Shown one piece after another: positions 28,969-36,785 of a DNA stretch of 64,000 nt. The stretch comes from Bacillus sp. M6-12 (GTDB taxonomy: Bacteria; Bacillota; Bacilli; Bacillales; DSM-1321). The notes beneath the pieces are model-generated. The model searched no databases, was not told where the DNA came from, and saw only the letters and a list, made by a program, of their open reading frames with translations. The DNA is taken from contig NZ_PGVF01000005.1 of assembly GCF_002860285.1 (NCBI RefSeq), positions 62,001 through 126,000 on the forward strand, written 5' to 3'. The stretch's first letter is position 1. Every line of letters begins with the position of its first letter. The position numbers and the translations under genes were made by a program.

Positions 28969-29082
28969 CTAAATGGGAAGAGTCTTTCTGATAAAAGAAC
29001 TCTTCCGTTCTTTTCCGAAACGTTCCTTATCTGATTCACTCCATAAGTCACTAATGTTACTGAATACTTCATCATCTTTCAT
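28969..29082 (-). CDS. Small ORF (37 residues) leading the recombinase trio
   Basis: ATG at 29082 follows GGAGG at an 8-base spacing. The peptide runs MKDDEVFSNISDLW through a basic KERFGKERKSSFIRK tail to a stop at 28969. It is preceded directly by a very strong hairpin with a T run. It may be a leader peptide, a small regulator, or the truncated start of a lost gene. Not recognised. Confidence 0.45.
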   Translation of the reverse strand: MKDDEVFSNISDLWSESDKERFGKERKSSFIRKTLPI

Positions 29083-29100
29083 TGTTCCTAACCTCCAAAA

Positions 29101-29148
29101 AAAACCCCAAGGCAAATTGTTATTGAGAACAATTTGCCTTGGGGTTTT
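29101..29148 (-). terminator. 21-bp perfect hairpin before the recombinase operon
   Basis: AAAACCCCAAGGCAAATTGT (first 20 of 21 bases) pairs perfectly with the arm at 29128-29148 over a 6-base loop, ending in eight T on the minus strand. It may end transcription from the NERD gene, act as an attenuator of the recombinases, or mark an element end. Confidence 0.75.
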
Positions 29149-29321
29149 CCCTTTGTATTTATAATATTATATATTCTAATTTCATATATTTTAAGAGATA
29201 TTTAAAGGTTTAATTATAATTTTTGTATATTAATTTTGTTTATGCTTTTTCAGATTCCTGAATTTCTGTATATAAGTATGTATTACCAAAATATCTGACC
29301 TGTTCGATCACTTCACGTCAA

Positions 29322-30149
29322 CTAAATTGCCTTTTGGTGATTAAAGCAATAGACCTTACCTTGAAACTTCTTATTAGAAAGACAAAAAGCAGCAACCTTC
29401 TCAGACACAGGTTCATTACAGGTAGTACACTTGGGGCTGCTTTGGTTACTGTTTTGCTTCTGTTCTTTATTGTTTTGAATGGCTACATTATGTGTTTCTC
29501 TTAGTTCAGCATCTGTTATGTTAGCCTTTTGGATTATCGCAAAGATGCTTTCAATTTCTTGTTCAGTAATGAGTGGAGTATTATTTTGTAATTTAAGAAC
29601 AGAAACCTTTCTGTGAAGGAAATCGGATAACTCCACATCGTAAACAATCAACTCTTTGGAAGAAATCTTTCTCATATCTAAATCCACTTTAAAGGTACAT
29701 CTTTTCGTAAAGGATACGATTGATACGAAATGGTCGCTAAATTTACCATCGACCAAGCTCAACAACGCTTTGATATGGCCATGATTTTGAATAAACGGAT
29801 TCATCATTTTAAACTTACCGTTCACTGACCACTCTTTCCGATTCTTTGCTCCGTAGATAGTACCCTGATAATTTTTAGTTTCAATAACAAATATGCCATA
29901 TGGAGTGATAACGATATGATCAATCTGAGAATATCCTGATATGGATTTCCGGTTAGGCACCATTATATCCGATAAGTGCCTGAACTCTTTTGGCAATTGA
30001 TCCAATTGAATATCTATCTTATATTCTCCTAATTCTCCTTTTCTTACTGCAACCCGGTCATTTTGACGTTTATTTGAAACTGATGTTTTCACATCTTTAG
30101 CGCCTTCATTAGTTGATGTCTTTTTCTTTTTGAATAATTGAAAGAACAT
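29322..30149 (-). CDS. NERD-domain (nuclease-related) protein with C-terminal zinc-finger-like motif
   Basis: 275 residues. Residues about 40-150 form a NERD domain: GELGEYKIDIQLDQLP, IMVPNRKSISGYSQIDHIVI with the acidic D, then YGIFVIETKNYQG with E-x-K, and GSVNG-like WSVNGKFKM. These match the PD-(D/E)xK-like core of the family. The C-terminus holds CTTCNEP and VYCFNHQ, a likely zinc site. There is no membrane helix. NERD proteins are widespread in Bacillus and their role is unclear, perhaps DNA processing. It is at the border of the accessory segment, with its own SD (GAGAAAGG). Confidence 0.85.
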   Translation of the reverse strand: MFFQLFKKKKTSTNEGAKDVKTSVSNKRQNDRVAVRKGELGEYKIDIQLDQLPKEFRHLSDIMVPNRKSISGYSQIDHIVITPYGIFVIETKNYQGTIYGAKNRKEWSVNGKFKMMNPFIQNHGHIKALLSLVDGKFSDHFVSIVSFTKRCTFKVDLDMRKISSKELIVYDVELSDFLHRKVSVLKLQNNTPLITEQEIESIFAIIQKANITDAELRETHNVAIQNNKEQKQNSNQSSPKCTTCNEPVSEKVAAFCLSNKKFQGKVYCFNHQKAI

Positions 30150-30340
30150 GACCTTTCTCTCCTTCTCCTCATAAGAAACAGCAGCTGCTTAACCTAGCAA
30201 AAGAATTATTTATAGTTTAGTCTGGTTAAACCTAAATCACTCTTTCTAAGTGATAAATATGTTCCAAATAACAACTGTTTTTCCACTCATTTCATCTTTA
30301 CAATAAATATATTTCTTCACAATCTCTTTAATACTTAAAG

Positions 30341-30407
30341 TTTGATCTTCCACAAACTGGCCCTTAAATGTAAAAAGGGTGCGATCCTTCTTACGGGAAA
30401 GCGCCCG
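30341..30407 (-). repeat. Dispersed repeat copy 1
   Basis: The segment with CTTCCACAAACTGGCCCTT, then AAAAAGGGTGCGATCC and a GCGCCC arm, matches 33961-34025 at many positions. On the minus strand both read hairpin, TTTTT, then GGGCCA and TGTGGA. It lies in the 30150-30549 gap, which otherwise holds a decayed reading stretch (FTFKGQFVEDQTLSIKEIV) and no intact gene. Confidence 0.5.
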
Positions 30408-30549
30408 ATTGCCGAATAACCTTTTCTATTGAACAGTTAACTTGTACTACCCAGCAACCTACTTCATATTTTGGTCACTAACTTAATCCACTTATATCAT
30501 CCAGCATTTATAACAGAATTTTTAGTAAGTGTAAATAAGATATAAGAGT

Positions 30550-30741
30550 CTACTTTTTGGGCTGATCAAGTGCTTGGTAAGCTACCTGATACTTTCCTCC
30601 ATCCGCAACTTCTGAATGGTATAAGGCCTTGAGGGCATTGTTTTTTTCAAGACCATGCTCAACCTTTAGTTCTTTAAAGCGTGTATGCAGTTCTTTATTT
30701 TCCTTAATTAGTTGTTGCATTTGCGATTTTAAATACTTCAA
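30550..30741 (-). CDS. Small coiled-coil protein
   Basis: 63 residues from a TTG at 30741 with AAAGGAGAT 8 bases upstream. The first 45 residues form a charged helix (LKSQMQQLIKENKELHTRFK) suited to a coiled coil. The tail VADGGKYQVAYQALDQPKK is flexible. It is not recognised, but has good codon texture and a strong ribosome site. It lies 35 bases downstream of yqxD and may share its transcript. Confidence 0.6.
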   Translation of the reverse strand: MKYLKSQMQQLIKENKELHTRFKELKVEHGLEKNNALKALYHSEVADGGKYQVAYQALDQPKK

Positions 30742-30776
30742 AATATTTATCTCCTTTCTAAATCTCTGAGTTTAGC

Positions 30777-31223
30777 CTAATTCTTAACAGAAATAACCTG
30801 TTTAAAAAGATCCCTAAATTGCTCCCGGTCTTCTGCTGTAAAAGGCTTTGGTCCCTTTGTTCGTTGTCCGCCTTTTCTAGCCATAGCACTTAAATAACGT
30901 GTTTGTAATAATTCGTCAATATTTTCATTTGTATATCTAAATCCTTTATGGTGGAGGACGATAATTCCTTTTGCTAAACCTAGTGACGCAAGACCATAAT
31001 CTTGCGTAACGATAATATCTCCTTTTTCCACTAACTTCAAAATCCGATAATCTGCAGCATCTGCTCCAGAATCAACATAAATGGTTTTCACTCCTGATGG
31101 CTGTTCTGCATTAGAAAAATGAGAAAAGCTTGTAACAAGGATAACCTGAATTTCAAAATCGCTTGCTTCAGAAATAATAATATCTTTCACCGGACAAGCA
31201 TCTGCATCCACATAAATTTTCAT
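30777..31223 (-). CDS. yqxD: YqxD/YaiI family protein (UPF0178, DUF188)
   Basis: 148 residues. It opens with the family signature [14 protein letters not shown], continues with [13 protein letters not shown] and a [19 protein letters not shown] block, and closes with [16 protein letters not shown]. The fold is PIN-like, with conserved aspartates at D6, D8 and in VTQD. The biochemical role is not established. It starts after AGGAGGGG. It is a core Bacillaceae gene, so it marks the return to chromosomal backbone. Length and ends match the family. Confidence 0.93.
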   Translation of the reverse strand: MKIYVDADACPVKDIIISEASDFEIQVILVTSFSHFSNAEQPSGVKTIYVDSGADAADYRILKLVEKGDIIVTQDYGLASLGLAKGIIVLHHKGFRYTNENIDELLQTRYLSAMARKGGQRTKGPKPFTAEDREQFRDLFKQVISVKN

Positions 31224-31906
31224 CTTTCCCCTCCTGTTAAGAAGTTCGACTTACTCTTTAACTTGATCTTTTTCAACTATAAAAGAGACTGGTGACTTTT
31301 GTTTAAAAATAATAAAGAGTTCTTCCTTTTGCTGTATTTTTTTATCCTCATATTATACTTTATAGAATTGTGTTGGCAAATGGTCGTTCAATGGCCAACA
31401 AAAGATACCTTAGAACTAAATACTTGATTAGAATGTCACACATTTTATAGGTGTAAAAGAAAAAGGATAAATGTACAGGATGATCACCTGTATACATCTA
31501 TCCTTTTTATACAACAAAAGACCTCATTTACCACAATAACAATATTGTTTGTTGTTCAACTCTCGCTCCCGTTTGTATAAGTACAATAGTTCACAAATTT
31601 ACTTTGCTAAAGCGGTAACACTTTTAATCATTTCATAGTATTCTTGTACTGCGCAGTAAATGATTTATTTTGGTAATTGTTCTTCTTAAACAAAAGCAAC
31701 CATTGGATACAATAACTTCAACATAAAAATTTAAAAACCTTTTTCGAATAGCATTACCTTAAAGTTCAATAAGAAAAAAGCTTTTCTTATAAAATTTATG
31801 AATCGCTGAAGTACTCCTTAATTGTTAATCTAACGTTTTATGTTTTTTAATGTAGAAATAACTTGGGTTCGCCAAGAACTACTATTTACAAGCTATTACT
31901 CTATTT
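31224..31906. other. Intergenic region, one hairpin, no gene seen
   Basis: About 680 bases of AT-rich DNA. I find no supported ORF on either strand. A strong hairpin occupies 31461-31508 and a short palindrome AACAATATTGTT lies near 31540. The tail before 31907 is the downstream region of the cupin gene. Confidence 0.6.
31461..31508 (-). terminator. Hairpin AAAAGGATA...TATCCTTTTT
   Basis: AAAAGGATAAATGTACAGG pairs, with two single-base mismatches, to CCTGTATACATCTATCCTTTT over TGATCA-type loop bases. T runs occur on both sides, so it can work in either direction. Confidence 0.6.
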
Positions 31907-32713
31907 TTACATATTTTTGCTTTTCTGAAGAAGTTTAGATTCTCCTGTTCGTTCCCATTCTTCTACTGTTTCATATGCTCTTTCAGGAGAATAACCTTTT
32001 CCAACAAGAACTCCCATTAGAATAAATTCTTGTAGAATATGTGTAGCATTGATACCTCTTTTAACGTCCTCTAGCCCTTCATTAACTAAATATTCGGTGT
32101 GCTGTATCCACTCATCTGGTGTCTTACCGAAAACATCTGTATTACCATTTCCATGTCCTTTTTCCGCAGCCATTGCATCTGCTTTAGAAAAATGGACAGT
32201 CCCAAATGGATGGTTAGGGGGAGCATATATCGAATAAAGTTTAAGTGGACTATTCCCTGTATTAATTAGATTATGCCATGTGCCAGCTGGTATAAATATT
32301 GCAGAATCATCATACACATTTCTCTTAAAGTTTAAATTATTTTTACTCTTTCCCATTTGAACAATCCCTTGTCCTTGTTCAATACGTAAGAATTGATCAA
32401 CGTCAGGATGCATTTCCAAACCGATATCATCGCCAACATCAATACTGATTAAAGTAGTTTGTAAATGTGTTCCTGTCCATATAGCAGTGCGGTAAGTATT
32501 GTTTTGCTTTGTTGCTTCATTGATATTGATGACAAATGGTTTTGTTCCATAATCTTTTAATAAAATACTTCTATCACCATTAAAAGAGTGATAAGAGTAG
32601 AATCTGCTTTCGTTAGGAAACGTCCAGTAACGTGGTTGAATGTCATAGTTATACCTTGGTGTATTAACATAATAAGGATATTGATTTGGATACATATAAG
32701 GATTATTGTACAT
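31907..32713 (-). CDS. Cupin-domain protein with Tyr/Pro-rich N-terminus
   Basis: 268 residues. The first 35 residues are rich in Tyr, Asn and Pro (MYNNPYMYPNQYPYY), as in spore coat or outer-layer proteins. Residues about 75-170 form a cupin barrel with DVGDDIGLEMHPDVDQFL and IFIPAGTWHNLINTGNSPL, containing the metal-binding His/Glu pattern. The C-terminal 90 residues are helical. The gene is divergent from the ferritin-like gene, 204 bases between starts, and shares with it the Tyr-rich N-terminal style. A role in spores or metal/oxidative protection is inferred only. Confidence 0.82.
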   Translation of the reverse strand: MYNNPYMYPNQYPYYVNTPRYNYDIQPRYWTFPNESRFYSYHSFNGDRSILLKDYGTKPFVININEATKQNNTYRTAIWTGTHLQTTLISIDVGDDIGLEMHPDVDQFLRIEQGQGIVQMGKSKNNLNFKRNVYDDSAIFIPAGTWHNLINTGNSPLKLYSIYAPPNHPFGTVHFSKADAMAAEKGHGNGNTDVFGKTPDEWIQHTEYLVNEGLEDVKRGINATHILQEFILMGVLVGKGYSPERAYETVEEWERTGESKLLQKSKNM

Positions 32714-32917
32714 TTTTACCTCAATCCCTTCACAGTTTATAAAATTATCCTATGCACTTGTTAAGAAAGTGTACTTTGAGATAAGAATTCTTATTTAATG
32801 ATTTATCTTTCCCAATTGGTGAAAAGAGGTAAAAACAACAATACAAGAAATGAACTTGCACAGCTACCCAGACATAAAATATATGATAAGTTGATGGTTA
32901 ACAAAAGGAGGACAAAC

Positions 32918-33751
32918 ATGTATTCAAATCATTCTGGTCCACAATATTATGATTATTATCGTATGCCAAATGACATTCAACTTGTTAATGATATTAAGAA
33001 AGCCATAAATGCAGAGTATAGTGCTGTTGCTTGTTATAAGAAGTTAGCCAATATGACAACTTCAGTGGATGAAAGGAACAGAATTCTTGAAATCCAAAAG
33101 GATGAAGTACGTCATCTTGAAGAATTCAGCAGAATTTATACAAACTTAACAGGAAATAAACCATCATATCAAGTCATTGAGAAATGTCCAGACAAGTATA
33201 AAGCAGGAATAGAATTTGCATTTAAAGATGAACAAGAAGCTGTAGATTTTTATTTAGATATAGCAGATAAAGCGAATGATCCAATTATTAAAGAAAGGTT
33301 TCGACGTGCAGCTGCAGACGAACAAAATCACGCTGTATGGTTCTTGTCTTTTTCAAAAAATCTAAGGCAAACAAACATCAATAGGCAAATCAATAATTAC
33401 GGTGCTAAAGGGGCATTAAGTGTTTCAACATTAACTTTACCTCAAATGTTGACGTTTGCCCTTCAAGACGAATACCTAGCTCAAGCAAGATATGATAATA
33501 TTTTAGGGAACTTTGGATATATACGTACATTTGCACAAATAAAAGAAGCTGAATTGAGGCATATAAATGCTTTATTACCACTTTTTGAACGTTATCAGGT
33601 ACCGTTACCTGAAGATAAATCGCAATCATTTGTTACAACTCCAGAAAGTATTAAGGCTGCATATGCTGACGGCGTTCAAGGGGAAATAGACAATATTTCT
33701 ATGTATGAAAGGTTTTTATCACTTAATATTCCTAACGTAATGCCTCTTTAA
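32918..33751 (+). CDS. Protein with two ferritin-like domains
   Basis: 277 residues from the ATG at 32918, which has AGGAGG 7 bases upstream; an in-frame upstream start lacks this. After a Tyr-rich leader, two four-helix ferritin-like units follow. The first holds NAEYSAVACYKKL, KDEVRHLEEF, then KDEQEAVDFYLDIAD and ADEQNHAVWF, i.e. ExxH iron ligands. The second has LQDEYLAQARYDNILG and IKEAELRHINAL. The family binds di-iron or manganese and is often linked to spore or oxidative-stress protection. It is divergent from the cupin gene. Confidence 0.85.
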   Translation: MYSNHSGPQYYDYYRMPNDIQLVNDIKKAINAEYSAVACYKKLANMTTSVDERNRILEIQKDEVRHLEEFSRIYTNLTGNKPSYQVIEKCPDKYKAGIEFAFKDEQEAVDFYLDIADKANDPIIKERFRRAAADEQNHAVWFLSFSKNLRQTNINRQINNYGAKGALSVSTLTLPQMLTFALQDEYLAQARYDNILGNFGYIRTFAQIKEAELRHINALLPLFERYQVPLPEDKSQSFVTTPESIKAAYADGVQGEIDNISMYERFLSLNIPNVMPL

Positions 33752-33833
33752 ATCATCTTTCAGCATTTGAAAGAGGTCTTGCAAGAATTTAAATAATTGA
33801 AATTCTGACAATACATTAGGATTTAAAAGGTAT

Positions 33834-33854
33834 AGAAGGGGATTGTCCCCTTCT
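33834..33854 (+). terminator. Hairpin AGAAGGGG/CCCCTTCT
   Basis: A perfect 8-bp GC-rich stem, 80 bases past the ferritin-like gene. The T run after it is poor (GCTTCTTC), so termination is probable but not certain. Confidence 0.5.
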
Positions 33855-33960
33855 GCTTCTTCAACCTTATGCTTCATTAACTAAAGTACATTCTTTAACA
33901 AAATGCCCTTGAAAATGAACATATTGTTGCGGATTATTTAGTCAACTACGCAATATACGA

Positions 33961-34025
33961 GTTACTCCACAATATGGCCCTATTACTGAAAAAGGCACAA
34001 TTCCTCTTCAAGAATTGCGCCCTTT
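33961..34025 (-). repeat. Dispersed repeat copy 2 with terminator-like hairpin
   Basis: It matches 30341-30407 through TCCACAA..TGGCCCT and AAAAAGG.GC. On the minus strand GGCGCAATTC pairs with GAATTGTGCC and is followed by TTTTT. The stretch from 33870 to 34600 otherwise has no gene beyond the possible microprotein at 34231. Confidence 0.5.
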
Positions 34026-34195
34026 AATCGATAATCATAATTTATTTAAAATATAGTACGAAGTAAGATTTGCACATTTTCTATCTCCATCAACAAATTA
34101 ACAGTCCTAATATCCGCATCCCTAACTAAAGAGAAGAAATATCAAAAATATTATTGGCTAACCCTTACAGATTCATGGAGCTTTTGGAATAAAAA

Positions 34196-34227
34196 AAATA
34201 TCTAGAGAACCGTCTCTCTAGATATTT
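34196..34227 (-). terminator. Terminator behind the possible microprotein
   Basis: AAATATCTAGAGA (34196-34208) pairs perfectly with TCTCTAGATATTT (34215-34227). On the minus strand it begins 4 bases after the stop of the 20-codon ORF and ends in a T run. Confidence 0.7.
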
Positions 34228-34230
34228 ATA

Positions 34231-34293
34231 TTAAAACTCACACCCGCGATAGTAGTATTCGCTGACATACTCTCTATCAGAAATTGATGGCAT
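34231..34293 (-). CDS. Possible 20-residue microprotein
   Basis: ATG at 34293 stands 12 bases after AGGAGGT. The peptide is MPSISDREYVSEYYYRGCEF. The same frame stays open about 25 codons upstream without ATG (NVNEFVTGGR), so it could instead be the end of a longer, decayed gene. A terminator directly follows, and a promoter with a Fur-like site lies about 100 bases upstream. Not recognised. Confidence 0.4.
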   Translation of the reverse strand: MPSISDREYVSEYYYRGCEF

Positions 34294-34387
34294 GTAATTA
34301 ACACGACCTCCTGTAACAAATTCATTTACATTGACAAGATAGAAAATATGCGAATATATTTTGCTAAATGGTTAAAAATATAAATTA

Positions 34388-34421
34388 AACGATAATTATC
34401 ATTATTTACACAAATATTCAA
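34388..34421 (-). promoter_or_regulatory. Fur-box-like site and possible promoter
   Basis: AACGATAATTATCATTATT (34388-34406) matches the 19-base Fur consensus at 13 positions. On the minus strand it overlaps a possible -10 GATAAT, with TTGAAT (34421-34416) as -35 at a short 15-base spacing. It points to the possible microprotein at 34293. Confidence 0.4.
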
Positions 34422-34599
34422 CTTTTCTACGATAATTTATGTGATCGTTCTATAATTGGAGAAATGTGTCCAAGGTATATATATTATGTAAACTCGAAAC
34501 AAACGCAAATGTACCAATAAGTTATACCTCCAAGTTGCCAAAAAAATTGTTATGAGGAACTTCTCCCCTCCAAGTTGACGATAATTATTAAGGTCTTAC

Positions 34600-35130
34600 T
34601 CATAAGATTCGAGGTGGTCCTGATAATTCATAGGTACGTCCGATAAAGTAAGAATGGTAATTGCCTCTTTTATCATTTACAATTGTATACACCGAATACG
34701 GGCTCGTTAAAATTAACTTTCGGGATTTGGCTTCAAATATTTTATACCCAATTTCAAACATATGGTCCTTTGTAACTGTTACCTCACAATAATAAGGGAT
34801 TGATTTTCCATAAGCATCAAGTGCTGGAATATCATTGAAAGTAAACAGTTCATCTGTCTCGAGCATTTTAAAATCCGCCGTAGAAGAACGACCTGATGAA
34901 TCTATTTCGATAACACATTTCCCACTGACGACATCATATTCCTTTAGCACAACATATTTTAGGCTTGGAAGAGTAACCGCTAAAAATAAAACACCAATTA
35001 AAAAGCTTCCCAAGCTTTTTCCTACATTTAATAATGTATATTCTTTATCAACATACATAGCAATAAAGCCGAATATTGCAATTATTACTAACAAAGCTCC
35101 TACTAGAAGCATTCCATAATAAAAGAACAT
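34600..35130 (-). CDS. Uncharacterised membrane protein with two N-terminal helices
   Basis: 176 residues. Two membrane segments lie in the first 65 residues (MLLVGALLVIIAIFGFIAMY and LGSFLIGVLFLAVTLPSL). A beta-rich outer domain of about 110 residues follows (YDVVSGKCVIEIDSSGRS... YYCEVTVTKDHMFEIGYKI). It has a good SD (AGGAAGTG). Not recognised by family. It follows the spoVA-type operon on the same strand, but a separate unit is likely because 200 bases and a small ORF intervene. Confidence 0.7.
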   Translation of the reverse strand: MFFYYGMLLVGALLVIIAIFGFIAMYVDKEYTLLNVGKSLGSFLIGVLFLAVTLPSLKYVVLKEYDVVSGKCVIEIDSSGRSSTADFKMLETDELFTFNDIPALDAYGKSIPYYCEVTVTKDHMFEIGYKIFEAKSRKLILTSPYSVYTIVNDKRGNYHSYFIGRTYELSGPPRIL

Positions 35131-35147
35131 CTTTTCACTTCCTATAA

Positions 35148-35318
35148 TTAACCTACCCAGTTAGCCCAGCAAGCCAGTAGTCCATTATGAAAAAAATGCC
35201 CATAAAGCAAAGCCCCTATTACAATTGGAATAAGTGACAACAGTACAGGTATTATTTTCGCAGCAAAATAGGATTTACTAGATTGCTCCTGCAGACGTTT
35301 TAGCTTTTCCGGAATCAA
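35148..35318 (-). CDS. Possible small membrane protein (56 residues)
   Basis: TTG at 35318 opens MIPEKLKRLQEQSSKSYFAA followed by a hydrophobic segment KIIPVLLSLIPIVIGALLYG and HFFHNGLLACWANWVG, stop at 35148. The codon texture and clean amphipathic-then-membrane layout look real, but the start has no clear ribosome site. It sits 17 bases after the 2Duf-type gene and may be translated with it. Confidence 0.4.
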   Translation of the reverse strand: MIPEKLKRLQEQSSKSYFAAKIIPVLLSLIPIVIGALLYGHFFHNGLLACWANWVG

Positions 35319-35334
35319 AAGAACAACTTAGGGA

Positions 35335-36195
35335 CTAATCTCTTAATATATGTGCCACTCTGTTAATGGCTTCTTGTAATTTTTGGCCATTTTTAGTATA
35401 TAACTGCTTGGCACTCTTATTTTCTGTAGCGAGTGCAAACAATTCTAAGTCTGCCTGACATTTTTTTAAGGTCGCAAATAATAAAGGTCTTTCTTGAGGG
35501 GATGGTACCTGAAGTTTATCATCAAAAAGGTCTACCGTTAATTCTCCATAAGAATTTATCTGCGCGAGAAAAACATTTTCAAGGGTGATACCTATTTTTT
35601 GCAGTTCAGTATGAAGCCAACCCCTGTTTCGACCAATTGTTGACAGTGGCTCGTCCAATATTTTTCCATCCATAATAACAGTCTGAGGTTCCTTAACTGA
35701 CGAAACAGTTATGTCCAAGTCCTTTGCGGTTAATGGTTGCTTTTCTTTTTTCAACATGACACTTAAATCTCCGGTTGGCTCTAATACCGCAAATTCCACG
35801 TCAGCAACTTGAAACACATTCTTTTTTCGCAACAATTCCAACAACTCGTCAGTTGTGTACCGTTCCTTTTTTAGATTATCTTCCATGATTTTACCGTCTT
35901 TAATGAAGATAGATCCTTTTCCTTCAAAAAAGTTGCGAAAGGCATTGCTCTTCATTGAGATTATACCTACAAAAAAAGGGGCGGCCGCAAAGGTTGCGAT
36001 TCCCAATATCCCGTTAACAATGTTTTTCTCAAGCCCCATTGCCACCTCTGCTCCAATGCTGCCAATGGTAATTCCCGTCACATATTCAAAGAAGGAAAGC
36101 TGGGATATTTGTTTTTTACCTATCCATTTTGTAATAACAAAAAGCGCAATTAAAAAAATAATTGACCTCATAATGATATGTAACCATTCAGGCAT
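35335..36195 (-). CDS. DUF421-DUF1657 membrane protein (2Duf type)
   Basis: 286 residues. Three N-terminal membrane helices (MRSIIFLIALFVITKWIG, the GITIGSIGAEVAMG segment, and GILGIATFAAAPFFVGII) lead into the DUF421/YetF cytosolic domain (GKGSIFIKDGKIMEDNLKKE, PQTVIMDGKILDEPL). The last 50 residues (LFATLKKCQADLELFALATE) match DUF1657, as in the small proteins of the same operon. This fusion is the product known as 2Duf in the spoVA2mob operon. Work in B. subtilis links it to spore wet-heat resistance through the inner membrane. It is the distal gene of the operon and has an AGGAGGGG site. Confidence 0.9.
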   Translation of the reverse strand: MPEWLHIIMRSIIFLIALFVITKWIGKKQISQLSFFEYVTGITIGSIGAEVAMGLEKNIVNGILGIATFAAAPFFVGIISMKSNAFRNFFEGKGSIFIKDGKIMEDNLKKERYTTDELLELLRKKNVFQVADVEFAVLEPTGDLSVMLKKEKQPLTAKDLDITVSSVKEPQTVIMDGKILDEPLSTIGRNRGWLHTELQKIGITLENVFLAQINSYGELTVDLFDDKLQVPSPQERPLLFATLKKCQADLELFALATENKSAKQLYTKNGQKLQEAINRVAHILRD

Positions 36196-36212
36196 TACTA
36201 ACCCCTCCTAGA

Positions 36213-36422
36213 TTAAAAACCTTTGTACTGGAATTCTTCCCGTTCCAATTCTCCTACCCGTTTTTTCAAGTCTGTAACGATCTCACCCACTACCATCATT
36301 GTTTCATGTAATATACGTTTCGATTCATCATCTTCAGTCCGCAATGCTAAACTGGAAAGACTAGCCTCAATCCCTTTAAGATTCGAAACACATTGTTTCA
36401 CTTCCGAAGCAACAGTCATCAT
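36213..36422 (-). CDS. DUF1657 protein, second copy of the operon
   Basis: 69 residues, all helical (VASEVKQCVSNLKGIEASLS, EDDESKRILHETMMVVGEIV). It resembles the C-terminal domain of the downstream 2Duf-type protein and the first gene of the operon. It starts behind AAGGAGG and lies between spoVAEb and the DUF421 gene. Small DUF1657 proteins accompany mobile spoVA operons, with function unknown. Expression in the forespore is expected from the operon promoter. Confidence 0.88.
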   Translation of the reverse strand: MMTVASEVKQCVSNLKGIEASLSSLALRTEDDESKRILHETMMVVGEIVTDLKKRVGELEREEFQYKGF

Positions 36423-36432
36423 TCAAACCTCC

Positions 36433-36783
36433 TTATCCTTTTGGTTTAAAAATCAAAGCGCCAATCACTCCGAAAATAATGGCAGCTGAAATTCCGGCAC
36501 TCGTCACTTCAAACATCCCAGTAATGACTCCAATTAATCCATGTTTTTCCGCCTCTTGCATTGCTCCATGCACAAGAGAATTTCCAAAACTGGTAATAGG
36601 TACAGTTGCCCCCGCTCCGGCAAAATCAATAAATGGTTCATATAAACCGAACCCATCCAGCACGGCTCCAACCACTACAAGGGTACTCAATGTATGTGCC
36701 GGTGTAAGTTTAAGCACATCGAACATGATTTGGCCAATTACACATATGAGTCCTCCGGTGACAAAAGCCCAGAATAAGATCAT
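36433..36783 (-). CDS. spoVAEb: Stage V sporulation protein AEb-like
   Basis: 116 residues with three membrane segments ([57 protein letters not shown]) and the family motif [19 protein letters not shown]. SpoVAE belongs to the inner-membrane channel that moves dipicolinic acid into and out of spores. Its ATG follows the SpoVAD stop by 2 bases, with GGGGTGA as ribosome site. Length fits SpoVAEb. Confidence 0.93.
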   Translation of the reverse strand: MILFWAFVTGGLICVIGQIMFDVLKLTPAHTLSTLVVVGAVLDGFGLYEPFIDFAGAGATVPITSFGNSLVHGAMQEAEKHGLIGVITGMFEVTSAGISAAIIFGVIGALIFKPKG

Positions 36784-36785
36784 GG

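Noticed and set aside
33867..33998. 44-codon ORF with GTG start and one in-frame TGA, which could suggest TGA readthrough or a nonsense mutation.
   Set aside because: Its ribosome site and start lie inside the stem of a terminator-like hairpin that also occurs in the related repeat at 30341. The frame is more likely accidental.
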